This document shows, piece by piece, positions 1 to 13,111 of a stretch of 64,000 nt of DNA. Origin of the DNA: Nemophila menziesii (Eukaryota > Streptophyta > Magnoliopsida > Boraginales > Hydrophyllaceae); assembly GCA_029959085.1 (NCBI GenBank), contig JARWIR010000039.1:248001-312000 (forward strand). The letters are read 5' to 3'. A model generated the notes under the pieces. The model was not told where the DNA came from and made no database searches. It worked only from the letters and a program-made list of their open reading frames with translations. Numbering within the stretch: position 1 is the stretch's first letter; each line of letters begins with the position of its first letter. Both the position numbers and the translations under genes were made by a program.

Positions 1-3000
1 ATTTTATCAAATACCCCTTGAATCCATTTAAGTCTAAAACAAAATCATGTTCTCCCTCAATTTATTTAAAAAATAATTTTATACAAAACCCACATAGATG
101 CAACATTACATGGCAAGAAAACCAAGCAAAGTGCATTTTTTATGTAAATTTACATCCAAATACAAAACAATTAACAAAGAAAAATTATAATACAAATTAA
201 CAACCGAAATTTAGCTTTGAAATAAGATGTAAAAATTGGTTTTTCGGAAAAGGAGTTGTAAACGGGGCAGGAGAGCTTATATCCATTATAAACAAGAAGA
301 AATAATTTTAGATCCAATAAATAAATAAACTATTTACAAGGGATCAATGCAAATAGATAAATAAAATCAAACCTGGCCAAAATTTGTCCCTTATTGAAAT
401 GGAATGGTCATCAATCAGAAAAAAGAAACACTTGACTGGAAGAGATGAAGATCGACCTAGAAAAAAGATAAAAAAATTGAAAAAAGGATGCATCAAAGTA
501 TTAAATATATTTTAAGTAATAATTAGAAGAAAATGATACATATAGTACAGAGTACTGATTATTTTGTGTGTGTAATGTGTTATTTTTATCTTGGAAAGGG
601 TGGAGCCCAAAGTTGGATATTAGTTCGATATTAGGAAAGCAGGCGAACACTAGGGTTTTTGATATCATAAATGGAAGAAGATGTTATATAAGGCTATCAA
701 CCAGATGAACACAAAACACAGTACAAACGATCCTAAAAACCAAAACACCTTTGATGGCCCAATAGGTTTTAAAATTAATTTTTCTTGGGCTTGGGCCAAT
801 ATATAGATTAGGACTAGCTTGATGACTATATTTTATAAATGTTGGCAAATTAGCTTTGTCTCTGGTGAAGTGATTTAATATTTATTCTCTTGGCACACGC
901 TATTATATAGTGTACCACATTCTTAACTCATATCTCTCGATACAATACAAAATCCTAGTCTCGTGCCTTTTTCAATTTGTGTCCAATCTATCTCGATACT
1001 CTTATAGTAAAATAACCTTCAAAGTACTCATTCATCTATCAATATGGTTTGCATTTATATGAGTTTCAATGTTCTAAAGTGGTTGATGTTTTTACCATGC
1101 TTAGTTCATTCTACTCTGTGACTTATATGTGTTTTGAAATGGGTATATAATGTGTCATTAATTTTTTGTAATTGCATATAGTTTGTTGAATGTTCATACT
1201 ATAACTTATTTGAAATAATATACATTTAGGATTTTTTTATGATATTATTAAAATTTTGAATTCTTTTATTTTCTTAATATGTTTATTATTTATAATAGAA
1301 TAATTATTATGCAAAAAATTTGAGATTAAATTTGACTAGAGTATCAGTTGCTTAAAAAGTTTTAACAATTTAATTTTATAACTATATGGTTTTTCAGATA
1401 GATGAACTCAAGTAGTTACAAGATTCTTAGATACTTTTAATATTGAGACATGATTGAAAGTACCGATAATAGAGTTGTTGTCATTAATGATACTAGTCAA
1501 ACATAATATTTTGCATCAAAGTAGATATTGATGATATGTTATTTTACGACATCTTGCATTCTTAATAAGGATAACACACAATTTATACACTTATGTTTAC
1601 AAGTTTTGGATTGGTGATAGAATAATAAACATTATCCATGAGCAGAAATAGCGTTTTGAGATCTCTTGGGTCTTTTTGGGATACTGTTTTGACATTTTTT
1701 GGGCCTTTTCAAGATGGTTGTGTCCTTCACAAGTAGCAAATATTTAAGTCCATTAGAAAACACTTTCGATGACACTCTGATACTCAAGTTAATAATAATT
1801 TTATGATAAAGTCCTCAAACAAGGGTGCTTATAAGAGGGGTGAAATGGTATATTTTGTACCATTTTTAATAATATAGTGGAAATGTTTTACTCTATACAA
1901 CACATATTTGTACATATTCCTAGTGTGATTCTTATATATATAACCAAATTATTCTAATATATAAGGATGTAAGCACATATTGATCACATGATGTTTTCTT
2001 CATTGTAAATTTACGAAGCGCTTGAAAAGTACATTTGAAGACCTTTTATTTTAATATCTTTACTAATTTAATGATTAATGACCCATCATCCGAATTTTTT
2101 AAGTTGTATATATACTAGTAAAATTACCACTTAGATATGAATTCATCTTCATTTTTAAGGAACTAACCACTCATATTTCAAAGAAAGTATTTAATACAAA
2201 AGTGGCATGTTTATTAATATGATCAACAATATAAGATTGTGAGGCGTTTAAACCATTTTGTCTGTTTACAAGAACGAATATATCGGGTGGGCTAGCCTAT
2301 CTCACCCAAAATAACATGTTATTAGTCCTAATAATAATATTAGTATTGAAAATCATATTCTGAAACAATTAAATAAACAACCCAATAATACTCTTAAGGA
2401 TGGAACTTCTATTCATAGTTTGATCTATCAAAAATATTGCACCTAAAGTACATTTGCTTTACTCATAAAAAAATGAACTAGATGAAAAAATAAAGGAAGC
2501 AATGATACGAATATATAACAAAATAAACATTATTTGATTTTTATATTCATGTTGATGTTGTACATTTTTTTGTCAAAATATTGTATTTGATATTTAATAG
2601 TTGGACAGAGAAAATGGAAGTTACTGTTGACAATATAAAAATGATACTACGTGGTTAAATGAAAGATTGGACTTGAAATAAATTAAGGCTTTAAGATTTA
2701 ACTTTAAAATTTGTGGTGCAGGATGTTCTGTGAACAAAAGATATTTTTTTATAAAATTAAGCTTTTGTCAAAATAAAATATTAAACCTAAGGTAGACAAT
2801 GGTCTCCCTAATAGGCAGCACTGATTACACAAAAGCAAAAGAGGTTAGTTCCACCCTTATCTTGTAAATGAAACCTTTCATTCCCCTTTTTTATGTTTTT
2901 CTAACAATTGTAAGTCTTTTTTTATTGGCATTACCTTATTAATTTTATTCCACGTGCCAATGTATAATTGATATTAATAAATAACAATACTGCCTCGTCT

Positions 3001-4891
3001 GCTATAACAGGACAACACTTATAACATAATGAAAAAACAAAAAAAATATAAAATTGTCACAAACTCGAAAAAAATATAGTACTTAAATATTACATTTGCA
3101 AAATTAGAGACTAATTCCAAGAAAAAATTCAAATGTTAAGTTTGAACAGTATTAACAATTCAATCATCATATTTTTTTTATTCCTAAAATGTCAAGGACT
3201 ATAACATTTTCATAGAAATATATTGCAAATTCTTTTTTAATTTTTATGTGAATTTTTTCTCCATACTAAATAGACTGAGAACTAAGAATACCCAACTAAA
3301 ATTTTTAATATAAATAATTCCAATAAATAGAAAATGACATGTTTCCAATAAAGTTCAATTAACGAGTTTTTCCAAACTAGGAGAAAATATATTGAAAATT
3401 AAAAAAACATAATCAATCAAATTTACAAATAACAATAATACTTTTCTTCCTATCCATTATAAATATCCAAAATAATGAAAAAGAGTATATCCATTATAAA
3501 GGAGAAATAATAAGCTATTTAAAAGACAATAAAAAAAGAATTAAACATTAACCTATGAAAGAATTTTCAATTGAAATGGAATGAGCAATCTAAAACAAAA
3601 CAACACTTAAAGATAATCATTAAAAAAGGATGACACTATATATCAAATTTAAGTACAATTTACTAGTGTGATGTGTAATCTATAGATAAGAAATAGTTAG
3701 GGTTAGAGTTTGATATAATAAATAGTTGTGTTATGTGTTATGTACAATTAAAGGTATAATACTTATACCAATACTCGTATAAGTAACTTTTTTTATTAAT
3801 ATATTTTTTTACCTTTTGGTTAATTGAATAAATTTTGAGTTATCTTTTTTTTATTATAACATAACATATAAAGTTAATTATAGTTTATTTTTAATTCTTT
3901 ATACAATAAGTGCGATTAGTTTTTTTGTTATTTACATCATTTGTTGAATTTTAAGTTATTTTTATTATCATAACATATTATATATAGTTAATTATGATGT
4001 ATTTTTATTCTTAATACAGTAAGGTGAAATTGTTTTTGTTATTATATAGTTTATTAAATTTTGATACTTTATCTTATTTGAATTACTATATATTTAAAAA
4101 ATTATGATACTAGTAAAATGTGATTTAGATGTATTTTATCTTTGTTTATTAAGATTTTGAATTCTTTATTTCCTTAATATCTTTATTTTATATAGACAAG
4201 CAAGAATAAAATATCAAAAGAAAATTTGTAGCCATTACAATCTAAAACATTAACTAGACTTGGCTAAGAAGCCAGAAAACAGATCATCATTTTCTCAATC
4301 TTTCTTCTTCTTCCTTTCCAAACTCCCAGAAGCAGTTGCTGGAGTATTGGAATGTGATGATGGATTGGTTAAACTCCCATCCCGAATGTTACTTCCTTGA
4401 AGATTAAGACTATCATAACTCTTGTTGAAGAAATTATCATGTGCCATCATTATTTTGCATTTCTTGTTGTACGCATTATCTGGTTTGGCTATTTCTTTTA
4501 TTGATGAACTTGATGTAACGGTAGCTAGGATGGCGTAAGATTTGGATTGAACTCTGATATGCCTCACCTGAACAAGTCAAACAAGATACAAAATTTTAAA
4601 AAAACACAAAAAACTAAAATATGTGGATTCACTTAATATATCATATATATATCATTTTAAATTCCCCAACCCTTGACCAGAAAAAAACCCCAAATTATTT
4701 TGTCGTATTAAAATGACTACAATATCCTAAATGGCTAATGGCATTCATACATTGAATACTTTTAAAACGGCATTCATATCAATATGTATATAAGATTTAC
4801 CATTCCTTGGATAAAATTTATTTTTTAATGTATATAAACATACACTACCTTACATAAACAACATTACACATTAGTCTATTATGTCTTTATA
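1..4891. repeat. Large tandem repeat, unit 1 (about 4.9 kb)
   Basis: The sequence starting at base 1 (attttatcaaat, then aagtctaaaacaaaatca) recurs at 4892 and 8784, so this is the first of three head-to-tail copies. The copies are nearly identical by eye over kilobases, including non-coding landmarks such as the gggcttgggcc stretch near 790, 5600 and 14030. Unit 1 is the longest: its segment of about 3750-4690 is missing from unit 2. No long ORF is shared between copies. It looks like non-coding intergenic or gene-flank DNA amplified by segmental tandem duplication. Base 1 is the window edge, so more copies may lie upstream. Confidence 0.85.
4295..4567 (-). CDS. Unrecognised 90-codon ORF, possible last exon
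   Basis: A minus-strand open frame of 90 codons ends in a lysine-rich tail (ERKKKKD) after a Ser/Thr/Asn-rich stretch. Just upstream on that strand the sequence reads ttgacttgttcag before GTGAGG, which resembles a pyrimidine-rich 3' splice site, so the frame could be the final exon of a split gene with no true ATG here. No motif was recognised. It lies in the part of unit 1 that unit 2 lacks and unit 3 does not reach, so it is single-copy here. It could equally be chance coding in AT-rich DNA. Confidence 0.25.
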   Translation of the reverse strand: MRHIRVQSKSYAILATVTSSSSIKEIAKPDNAYNKKCKIMMAHDNFFNKSYDSLNLQGSNIRDGSLTNPSSHSNTPATASGSLERKKKKD

Positions 4892-7800
4892 ATTTTATCA
4901 AATCCTCCTTCAATCCATTTAAGTCTAAAACAAAATCATGTTCTCCCACAATTTATTTAAAAACTAATTTTATACAAACCCCACATAGCTGCAACATTAC
5001 ATGGCAAGAAAATCAAGCAAAGTGCACTTTTTATGTAAATTAACATCCAAATACAAAACAATTAACAAAGAAAAATTAAAATACAAATTAACCAAAGAAA
5101 TTTAGCTTTGAAATAAGATGTAAAAATTGGTTTTTCAGAAAAGGAGTTGTAAACGGGGCAGGAGAGCATATATCCATTATAAACAAGAAGAAATAATTTT
5201 AGATCCAATAAATAAATAAACTATTTACAAGGGATCAATGCAAATAGATAAATAAAATCAAACCTGGCAAAAAATTGTCCCTTATTGAAATGGAATGGTC
5301 ATCAATATATTTTAAAGAAAAAAGAAAAAAACATTGAATAAAGGATGCATCAAAGTATTAAATATATTTTAAGTAATAATTAAAAGAAAATGATACATAT
5401 AGTATCTTGGAAAGGGTGGAGCCTAAAGTTGGATATTAGTTTGATATTAAGAAAGCAGGCGAACACTAGGGTTTTTGATATCATAAATGGAAGAAGATGT
5501 TATATAAGGCTATCAACCAGATGAACACAAAACACAGTACAAACGATCCTAAAAACCAAACTCACCTTTGATGGCCCAATAGGTTTCAAAATTAATTTTT
5601 CTTGGGCTTGGGCCAATATATAGATTAGGACTAGCTTGATGACTATATTTTATAAATGTTGGCAAATTAGCTTTGTCTCTGGTGAAGTGATTTAATATTT
5701 ATTCTCTTGGCACACGCTATTATATAGTGTACCACATTCTTAACTCATCTCTCTCGATACAATACAAAATCCTAGTCTCGTGCCTTTTTCAATTTGTGTC
5801 CAATCTATCTCGATACTCTTATAGTAAAATAACCTTCAAAGTACTCATTCATCTATCAATATGGTTTGCATTTATATGAGTTTCAATGTTCTAAAGTGGT
5901 TGATGTTTTTACCATGCTTAGTTCATTCTACTCTGTGACTTATATGTGTTTTGAAATGGGTATATAATGTGTCATTAATTTTTTGTAATTGCATATAGTT
6001 TGTTGAATGTTCATACTATAACTTATTTGAAATAATATACATTTAGGATTTTTTTATGATATTATTAAAATTTTGAATTCTTTTATTTTCTTAATATGTT
6101 TATTATTTATAACAGAATAATTATTATGCAAAAAATTTGAGATTAAATTTGACTAGAGTATCAGTTGCTTAAAAAGTTTTAACACTTTAATTTTATAACT
6201 ATATGGTTTTTCAGATGGATGAACTCAAGCAGTTACAAGATTCTTAGATACTTTTAATATTGAGACATGATTGAAAGTACCGATAATAGAGTTGTTGTCA
6301 TTAATGATACTAGTCAAACATAATATTTTGCATCAAAGTAGATATTGATGATATGTTATTTTACGACATCCTGCATTATTAATAAGGATAACACACAATT
6401 TATACACTTATGTTTACAAGTTTTGGATTGGTGATAGAATAATAAACATTATCCATGAGCAGAAATAGCGTTTTGAGATCTCTTGGGTCTTTTTGGGATA
6501 CTGTTTTGACATTTTTTGGGCCTTTTCAAGATGGTTGTGTCCTTCACAAGTAGCAAATATTTAAGTCCATTAGAAAAAACTTTCGATGAAACTCTGATAC
6601 TCAAGTTAATAATAATTTTATGATAAAGTCCTCAAACAAGGGTGCTTATAAGAGGGGTGAAATGGTATATTTTGTACCATTTTTAATAATATAGTGGAAA
6701 TGTTTTATTCTATACAACACATATTTGTAAATATTCCTAGTGTGATTCTTATATATATAACCAAATTATTCTAATATATAAGGATGTAAGCACATATTGA
6801 TCACATTATGTTTTCTTCATTGTAAATTTACGAAGCGCTTGAAAAGTACATTTGAAGACCTTTTATTTTAATATCTTTACTAATTTAATGATTAATGACC
6901 CATCATCCGAATTTTTTAAGTTGTATATATACTAGTAAAATTACCACTTAGATATGAATTCATCTTCATTTTTAAGGAACTAACCACTCATATTTCAAAG
7001 AAAGTATTTAATACAAAAGTGGCAGGTTTATTAATATGATCAACAATATAAGATTGTGAGGCGTTTAAACCATTTTGTCCGTTTACAAGAACGAATATAT
7101 CGGGTGGGCTAGCCTATCTCACCCAAAATAACATGTTATTAGTCCTAATAATAATATTAGTATTGAAAATCATATTCTGAAACAATTAAATAAACAACCC
7201 AATAATACTCTTAAGGATGGAACTTCTATTCATAGTTCGATCTATCAAAAATATTGCACCTAAAGTACATTTGCTTTACTCATAAAAAAATGAACTTGAT
7301 GAAAAAATAAAGGAAGCAATGATACGAATATATAACAAAATAAACATTATTTGATTTTTATTTTCATGTTGATGTTGTACATTTTTTTTGTCAAAATATT
7401 GTATTTGATATTTAATAGTTGGACAGAGAAAATAGAAGTTACTGTTGACAATATAAAAATGATACTACGTGGTTAAATGAAAGATTGGACTTGAAATAAA
7501 TTAAGGCTTTAAGATTTAACTTTAAAATTTGTGGTGCAGGATGTTCTATGAACAAAAGATATTTTTTTATAAAATTAAGCTTTGGTCAAAATAAAATATT
7601 AAACCTAAGGTAGACAATGGTCTCCCTAATAGGCAGCCCTGATTACATAAAAGCAAAAGAGGTTAGTTCCACCCTTATCTTGTAAATGAAACCTTTCATT
7701 CCCCTTTTTTATGTTTTTCTAACAATTGTAAGTCTTTTTTATTGGCATTACATTATTAATTTTATTCCACGTGCCATTGTATAATTGATATTAATAAATA

Positions 7801-8783
7801 ACTATACTGCCTCGTCTTCCATAACATGACAACACTTATAATATAATGCAAAAACAAAAAAAAAAGATAAAATTGTCACAAACTCGAAAAAAATATAGGA
7901 CTTAAATATTACATTTGCAAAATTAGAGACTAATTCCAAGAAAAAATTCAAATGTAAACTTTGAAGAGTATTAACAATTCAATCATCATATTTTTTTTAT
8001 TCCTAAAATGTCAAGGACTATAACATTTTCATAGAAATATATTGCAAATTCTTTTTTAATTTTTATGTGAATTTTTTTCCATACTAAATAGACTGAGAAC
8101 TAAGAATACCAAACTAAAATTTTCAAATTAAATAATTCCAATAAATAAAAAATGACATGTTTCCAATAAAGTTCAAGTAACGAGTTTTCCAAACTAGGAG
8201 AAAATATATTGAAAAATAAAAAAAAATAATCAATCAAATTTACACATAACAATAATACTTTTCTACCTATCCATTAGAAATATCCAAAATAATGAAAAAG
8301 AGTGTATCCATTATAAAGGAGAAATAATAAGCTATTTACAAGACAATAAAAAAAGAATTGAACATTAACCTCTGAAAGAATTTTCAATTGAAATGGAATG
8401 ATCAATCTAAAACAAAACAACACTTAAAGATAATCATTACAAAAGGATGACACTATATATCAAATTTAAGTACAATTTACTAGTGTGATGTGTAATGTAT
8501 AGATAAGAAATAGTTAGGGTTAGAGTTTGATATAATAAATAGTTGTGTTATGTGTTATGTGTTATGTACAATTAAAGGTATAATAATTATTTTGTCGTAT
8601 TAAAATGACTACAATGTCATAATTGGCTAATGGCATTCATACATAGAATACTTTTACCACGGCATTCATATTAATCTGTACATAAGATTTACCATTCCTT
8701 CGATAAAATTTATTTTATAATGTATAGAAACATATACTACATTACATAAACAACATTATTCATTAGTCTATTATGTCTTTGTA
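4892..8783. repeat. Large tandem repeat, unit 2 (about 3.9 kb)
   Basis: Second copy of the unit. It follows unit 1 base for base with scattered substitutions and small indels. At about 8585 it jumps from the part matching 3755 to the part matching 4690, so about 0.94 kb is absent; short AT-rich microhomology lies at the junction. A short tandem slip (ttatgtgttatgtgttatg) lies near 8545. No gene was recognised. Confidence 0.85.
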
Positions 8784-8829
8784 ATTTTATCAAATCCCCC
8801 TTGAACCCATCAAAGTCTAAAACAAAATC

Positions 8830-9000
8830 TGTTAAGTCTGACAATGTCAAAGTTGGTAGATTAGTGCTAATTAAGCACCTGCTTATTAGGAGTAATTAGA
8901 TAGAATTTGTTTTGAATTAGTTTGTAACAGATATCACTATCTGTTTAATAAACTTTTAAAAGTATTTTCCAGAACTTTGTGTGTGATTAAAAGCCTTTCA
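8830..9000 (+). repeat. Copia 5' LTR, promoter-deleted
   Basis: The 171-bp LTR matches the 3' LTR except for five substitutions and the absence of 46 bp at the 8942/8943 junction. The missing piece, present in the 3' LTR at 13225-13270, contains the TATA-like GGCTATAAAAAGCC. This copy has therefore lost its core promoter. Confidence 0.9.
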
Positions 9001-9005
9001 TATTC

Positions 9006-9015
9006 TGGTATCAGA
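9006..9015 (+). other. Copia primer-binding site
   Basis: TGGTATCAGA five bases after the LTR end is the start of the sequence complementary to the 3' end of initiator Met tRNA, the usual primer of plant Copia elements. Confidence 0.85.
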
Positions 9016-9124
9016 TCCACGAAAGAGGTTGGGCAAGTTTCAAGTGAGTGAAACACGAGAGGTTTCAAGTGAGTGAAATACGAGTGATTGGGAGTAAACA
9101 CTGCAAGTGTAGGTGAGGGTGACA

Positions 9125-9898
9125 ATGGCTGAGGGTAACAGCTTTTCACAAGCGTGCATCCCCAAGTTTGATGGGGATTATGATTATTGGAGTTTGGTCA
9201 TGGAAAATATTCTTAGATCAAAGGAGTATTGGAGCGTAGTCAAGGGAGGCTATACAGAACCAAAACCAGGCGATGAAGAGACATTGACACCAGCTCAGAG
9301 GAAGACTCTAGAAGAAGCGAGGCTGAAGGATTTGAAGGCCAAGAATTATCTCTTCAATTCCATCGACAAGGCCATCTTGAAGACAATTACTCAAAAGACG
9401 ACGGCCAAACAAGTGTGGGACTCTATGAAGGTGAAGTATCAAGGAAATGCACGGGTGCAGCGTGCTCAACTTCAAACTCTTCGCAGAGATTTTGAGCTAC
9501 TGTAGATGAGATCGGGAGAGACAGTCAATAATTATTTCGGGAGAGTGATGATGGTAGCAAATGACATGAGAAACTGCGGTGACGACATGCCGGATGTCAA
9601 GATTGTTGAAAAGATTCTACATACCCTTACCGAGAATTTCAATTACATTGTGTGCTCGATTGAAGAGTCGAAAGACATCGATAGTCTTTCAGTTGATGCC
9701 TTACAAAGCTCGTTGCTGGTCCATGAGCAGAAGTTTCGAAAGAGTGATGGAGATGAGCAAGCACTGAAGGTTAGTTATGATGAAAGAGGAAACAGAGGCA
9801 GAGGAGCTGCGACTAGAGGCCGAGGGATAGGCCGAGGGAGAGGTAGAGGGAGGCAATTTGACAAGGCCTCTGTGGAATGTTACAATGTCATCAACTAG
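9125..9898 (+). pseudogene. Copia gag, two disablements
   Basis: The frame encodes a Copia nucleocapsid precursor, starting MAEGNSFSQ with the family signature PKFDGDYDYW near its N-terminus (UBN2-type gag). An in-frame TAG at 9503-9505 (FELL-stop-MRSGE) splits it, and the second half continues in frame through an Arg/Gly-rich stretch (residues of the RGRGIGRGRGRG type) to the zinc knuckle. At 9884-9886 one base is missing inside the knuckle: the C-Y prefix is in this frame while CHQLGHFQYEC lies in the next, so the CX2CX4HX4C motif is split by the frameshift. ATG 9125 was chosen over an upstream GTG because the family starts with MAE/MGE-like residues. Confidence 0.9.
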
Positions 9899-10605
9899 GG
9901 CATTTTCAATACGAATGTCCTAGTTGGAACAAGAAAGTGAACTATGCTGAGATTGATGAGGAAGAAGAGATTCTTCTAATGAGCTTTGTGGAAACCAATA
10001 ATTCAAAAAGGGAAGAGGCGTGGTTTTTAGATTCTGGATGTAGTAACTACATGTGTGGGAAGAGAGACTGTTTCTCGGATTTTGATAGTACATACAGACA
10101 TTCGGTGAAGCTCAGCAACAATACAAAAATGGAAGTGATGGGGAAAGGAAATATACGGCTGAAAATCGAGGGCATAACTCAGGTGATTACAGACGTTTAT
10201 TATGTGCCGGATTTAAAGAATAATTTGCTCAGTATAGGCCAACTTCAAGAACGAGAATTATCTATTCTTATAAAGCATGGAGTATGCAAGCTATATCATC
10301 CAAGGAGGGGTTTGATCATGCAGACATGGATGACTGCGAATAGGATGTTTGTGTTGTTGGCTGGTGTGGTACCAGAAAGTTCTACTTGCTTACAAACAAT
10401 GACAGAAGATAAAACGCAGCTATGGCACCGGAGATATGGACATTTAAGCTATAAGGGACTGCGAACGTTAAGTTACAAAAAAATGGTAAAAGGCATTCCA
10501 CAATTAAAAGCTACAACTAAGTCATGTACCAATTGCTTGGTAGGCAAGCAACACATAGAGGCGATTCCAAAAAGGAGTAAGTGGCGTGCCTCCAAGAAAT
10601 TGTAG
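9886..10605 (+). pseudogene. Copia pol part 1: protease and GAG-pre-integrase
   Basis: The frame resumes in the zinc knuckle (CHQLGHFQYEC), then has the aspartic protease active site as WFLDSGCS (D-S-G) and a GAG-pre-integrase zinc module with LWHRRYGH and CTNCLVGKQ (HX4H and CX2C, as in HHCC). The protein would cleave the polyprotein and begin the integrase. It stops at a TAG at 10603-10605 where relatives have Gln before the integrase core (QLIHAD), so this is a nonsense change rather than the natural end. Confidence 0.9.
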
Positions 10606-11410
10606 CTCATACATGCCGATATTTGCGGCCCAATCACACCATCTTCTAACAGTAACAGAAGGTACATTTTAACATTCATTGACGATTATAGTAGAAAGGT
10701 GTGGATATATTTTCTGATCGAAAAGTCGGAGGCATTTACAACTTTCAAACATTATAAGAGTCTTGTCGAAAAGGAGTCTGGAGTACCTATATGTTCTTTA
10801 CGCACCGACAGAGGTGGGGAATTCACCTCCACAGAGTTTAATACTTTTTGTAAAGATAATGGTATAAGCAGGCAACTCACAACATCTTACACCCCACAAT
10901 AGAATGGGGTAGCCGAACGCAAGAACCGAACTATCATGAATATGGTTCGGTGTATGTTGTCTGACTTGGCGGTACCAAAGAGTTTATGGCCAGAAGCTGC
11001 GAGATGGACAACACATGTCCTCAATAGAAGTCCGACGTCAGTAGTGAAAGAGAAAACACCGGAGGAGATGTGGAGTGGAATTAAACCTAAAGTGGACTAT
11101 TTTAAGGTTTTTGGATGCTTAGCCAATGTTCACGTGCCAGATCAGAAAAGAAAGAAGTTGGATGATAAAAGCTTTCCTTGTGTGTTACTTGGAGTAAGCG
11201 ACGAGTCGAAAGCATATCGGTTGTTTGATCCAAGAACCAAGAAGATAGTCACAAGTCGAGATGTGAGTTTTGAAGAAGATAAGGGCTGGAATTGGGGGAG
11301 AACAGAAGAGGAAGTGAAACAAGATATATTTACTTGGGAAGGTTGTGATGAAAATAAAGCTGAAGAGTCCGAGGATGAAGACCAAGAAGTTACTGTACCA
11401 GTGGTCAATC
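10606..11410 (+). pseudogene. Copia pol part 2: integrase
   Basis: In frame after the TAG, the integrase core shows all three catalytic positions: D in HADICGP, D in LRTDRGGEF, and E in NGVAERKNR. A second TAG at 10900-10902 sits between TPQ and NGVAERKN, at a position that is Gln in intact relatives. The core is followed by the C-terminal region (KVDYFKVFGCLANVHVP) and an acidic linker leading to RT. The catalytic triad survives; only nonsense codons break it. Confidence 0.9.
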
Positions 11411-11535
11411 AAGAGGGATCAAGTGATGTTCCTAGGGAAGCAAATAGATCAAGGAGAGCTCCTCCATACTTGCAAGATTATGTATCAGGAGAAGGTCTTT
11501 CAGAAGGAGAAGATTCAGAAGGAGAAGATGAGTCA

Positions 11536-12808
11536 AACAATTTTGCAATGTTTGCTTCCTATGAAGATCCTTGTACCTTTGAAGAAGCGGCAGTAGAAGA
11601 AAAATGGAGAAAGGCTATGGATTGCGAGATGGAGTCCATTGAGAAGAATGAGACCTGGCAGCTTACACAACTACCAACCGGAGCAAAGAAAATTGGTGTA
11701 AAGTGGGTCTTCAAGACCAAATTGAACGAGAATGGTGAGGTAGACAAGTACAAGGCCCGATTGGTAGCTAAAGGTTATGCTCAACAACATGGGATCGATT
11801 ATAATGAGGTCTTTGCTCCAGTAGCAAAGTGGGATACAATTCGGATGGTTCTAGCACTAGCAGCACAAAAAGGTTGGAGCGTGTACCAACTTGATGTTAA
11901 AAGTGCGTTTCTTAACGGTGATCTGGATGAGGATGTGTATGTGGAGCAGCCGATGGGATATGTTCGTAAAGGTGAAGAGCAGAAGGTTTACAAGCTACGA
12001 AAGGCACTTTATGGTTTGAAGCAAGCACAGCGCGCTTGGTACAGTGACATATTTTCTCAAAGAAGGCCTTACACGGTGCAATTATGAGCATACTCTTTTT
12101 GGCAAGTCCAAAGAAGGAGGCAAGAAACTACTAATTATATTTTTGTATGTTGATGACTTGATCTTTACGGGTAATGATGCTAGCATGTTTGAGAGGTTTA
12201 AGAGCTCCATGAAAGATGAGTTTGAGATGACAGATTTAGGGAAGATGAAATACTTCCTTGGTGTTGAGATTATACAGAAACCAGAAGGCATTTATTTGAG
12301 TCAGAAGAAATATGCAGGTGAGTTGTTGGAGAGGTTTCACTTACAGAATGGACACCCAGTCAAAAATCCGATTGTACCAGGTGCTAAATTCTCAAAAGAA
12401 GGAGGAGGAGCTAAAGTGGATGCAACCTTGTACAAACAGTTAATCGGAAGTCTCATGTATATTACTGCTACAAGGCCAGATTTGATGTATGTGGCATGTT
12501 TGTTAAGTAGATATATGGATAGTCCCACCGAGATGCATATGCAAGCAGCAAAGAGGGTGTTACGTTATTTAAAAGGTACCGTGTCTTTGAGTTTGTTTTA
12601 CAAAAGAGATGATACAATAGAGCTAGTTGCATACACAGATAGTGATTACGCCGGGGATATTGATGATAGAAGGAGTACGAGTGGTTATGTGTTTCTGTTG
12701 AATGGTGGGGCAGTTTCTTGGGCTTCGAAGAAGCAGCCGGTGGTGACGTTGTCAACTACTGAGGCAGAATTTGTTACAGCAGCAGCTTGTGCTTGTCAAT
12801 ATGTCTAG
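11536..12808 (+). pseudogene. Copia pol part 3: reverse transcriptase and RNase H
   Basis: RT motifs appear in order: WVFKTKLNENG, KARLVAKGYAQ, LDVKSAFLNG, LYGLKQAQRAWY, then YVDDL (catalytic D pair) and the RNase H start AYTDSDYAGD. A frame change near 12040-12048 joins the two halves; a few residues expected after RAWY are missing, so a small deletion caused it. The frame ends at TAG 12806-12808, where relatives have Trp (CQYV-stop-MRRIL). Fingers, palm and the RNase H N-terminal part are present. Confidence 0.9.
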
Positions 12809-13075
12809 ATGCGAAGAATTCTGGAGCAGCTTGGTTGTTTACAGACATATCCTACAACTATCATGTGTAATCCAGTTCTACATGGCCGGAGTAAACATAT
12901 TGATGTTAGATTTCATTTCTTAAGGGATCTTACAAAGGAGGAGATTGTAAGACTTATTCATTGTGGCACAAAGGAGCAAGTAGCTGATATAATGACCAAG
13001 CCTCTGAAGCTTGATGTGTTCATAAAGCTGCGAGAAGAACTTGGAGTGTGTGAGGTACAACAAAGCTTAAACTGA
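12809..13075 (+). pseudogene. Copia pol part 4: RNase H C-terminus with internal deletion
   Basis: The frame continues MRRILEQLGC and ends with HGRSKHIDVRFHFLRD and DIMTKPL, the conserved end of Copia RNase H. Between IMC and NPVLHGRSK about ten residues found in relatives (the D-N-S segment that carries a catalytic Asp) are absent, which would inactivate RNase H. The natural stop follows at 13073-13075. Confidence 0.85.
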
Positions 13076-13100
13076 AACTGAATGTTACTGTGTTCAGTTT

Positions 13101-13110
13101 AGGGGAGGCA
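13101..13110 (+). other. Copia polypurine tract
   Basis: AGGGGAGGCA immediately precedes the 3' LTR (TGTTAAG at 13112), the expected place for the plus-strand primer. Confidence 0.8.
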
Positions 13111-13111
13111 T

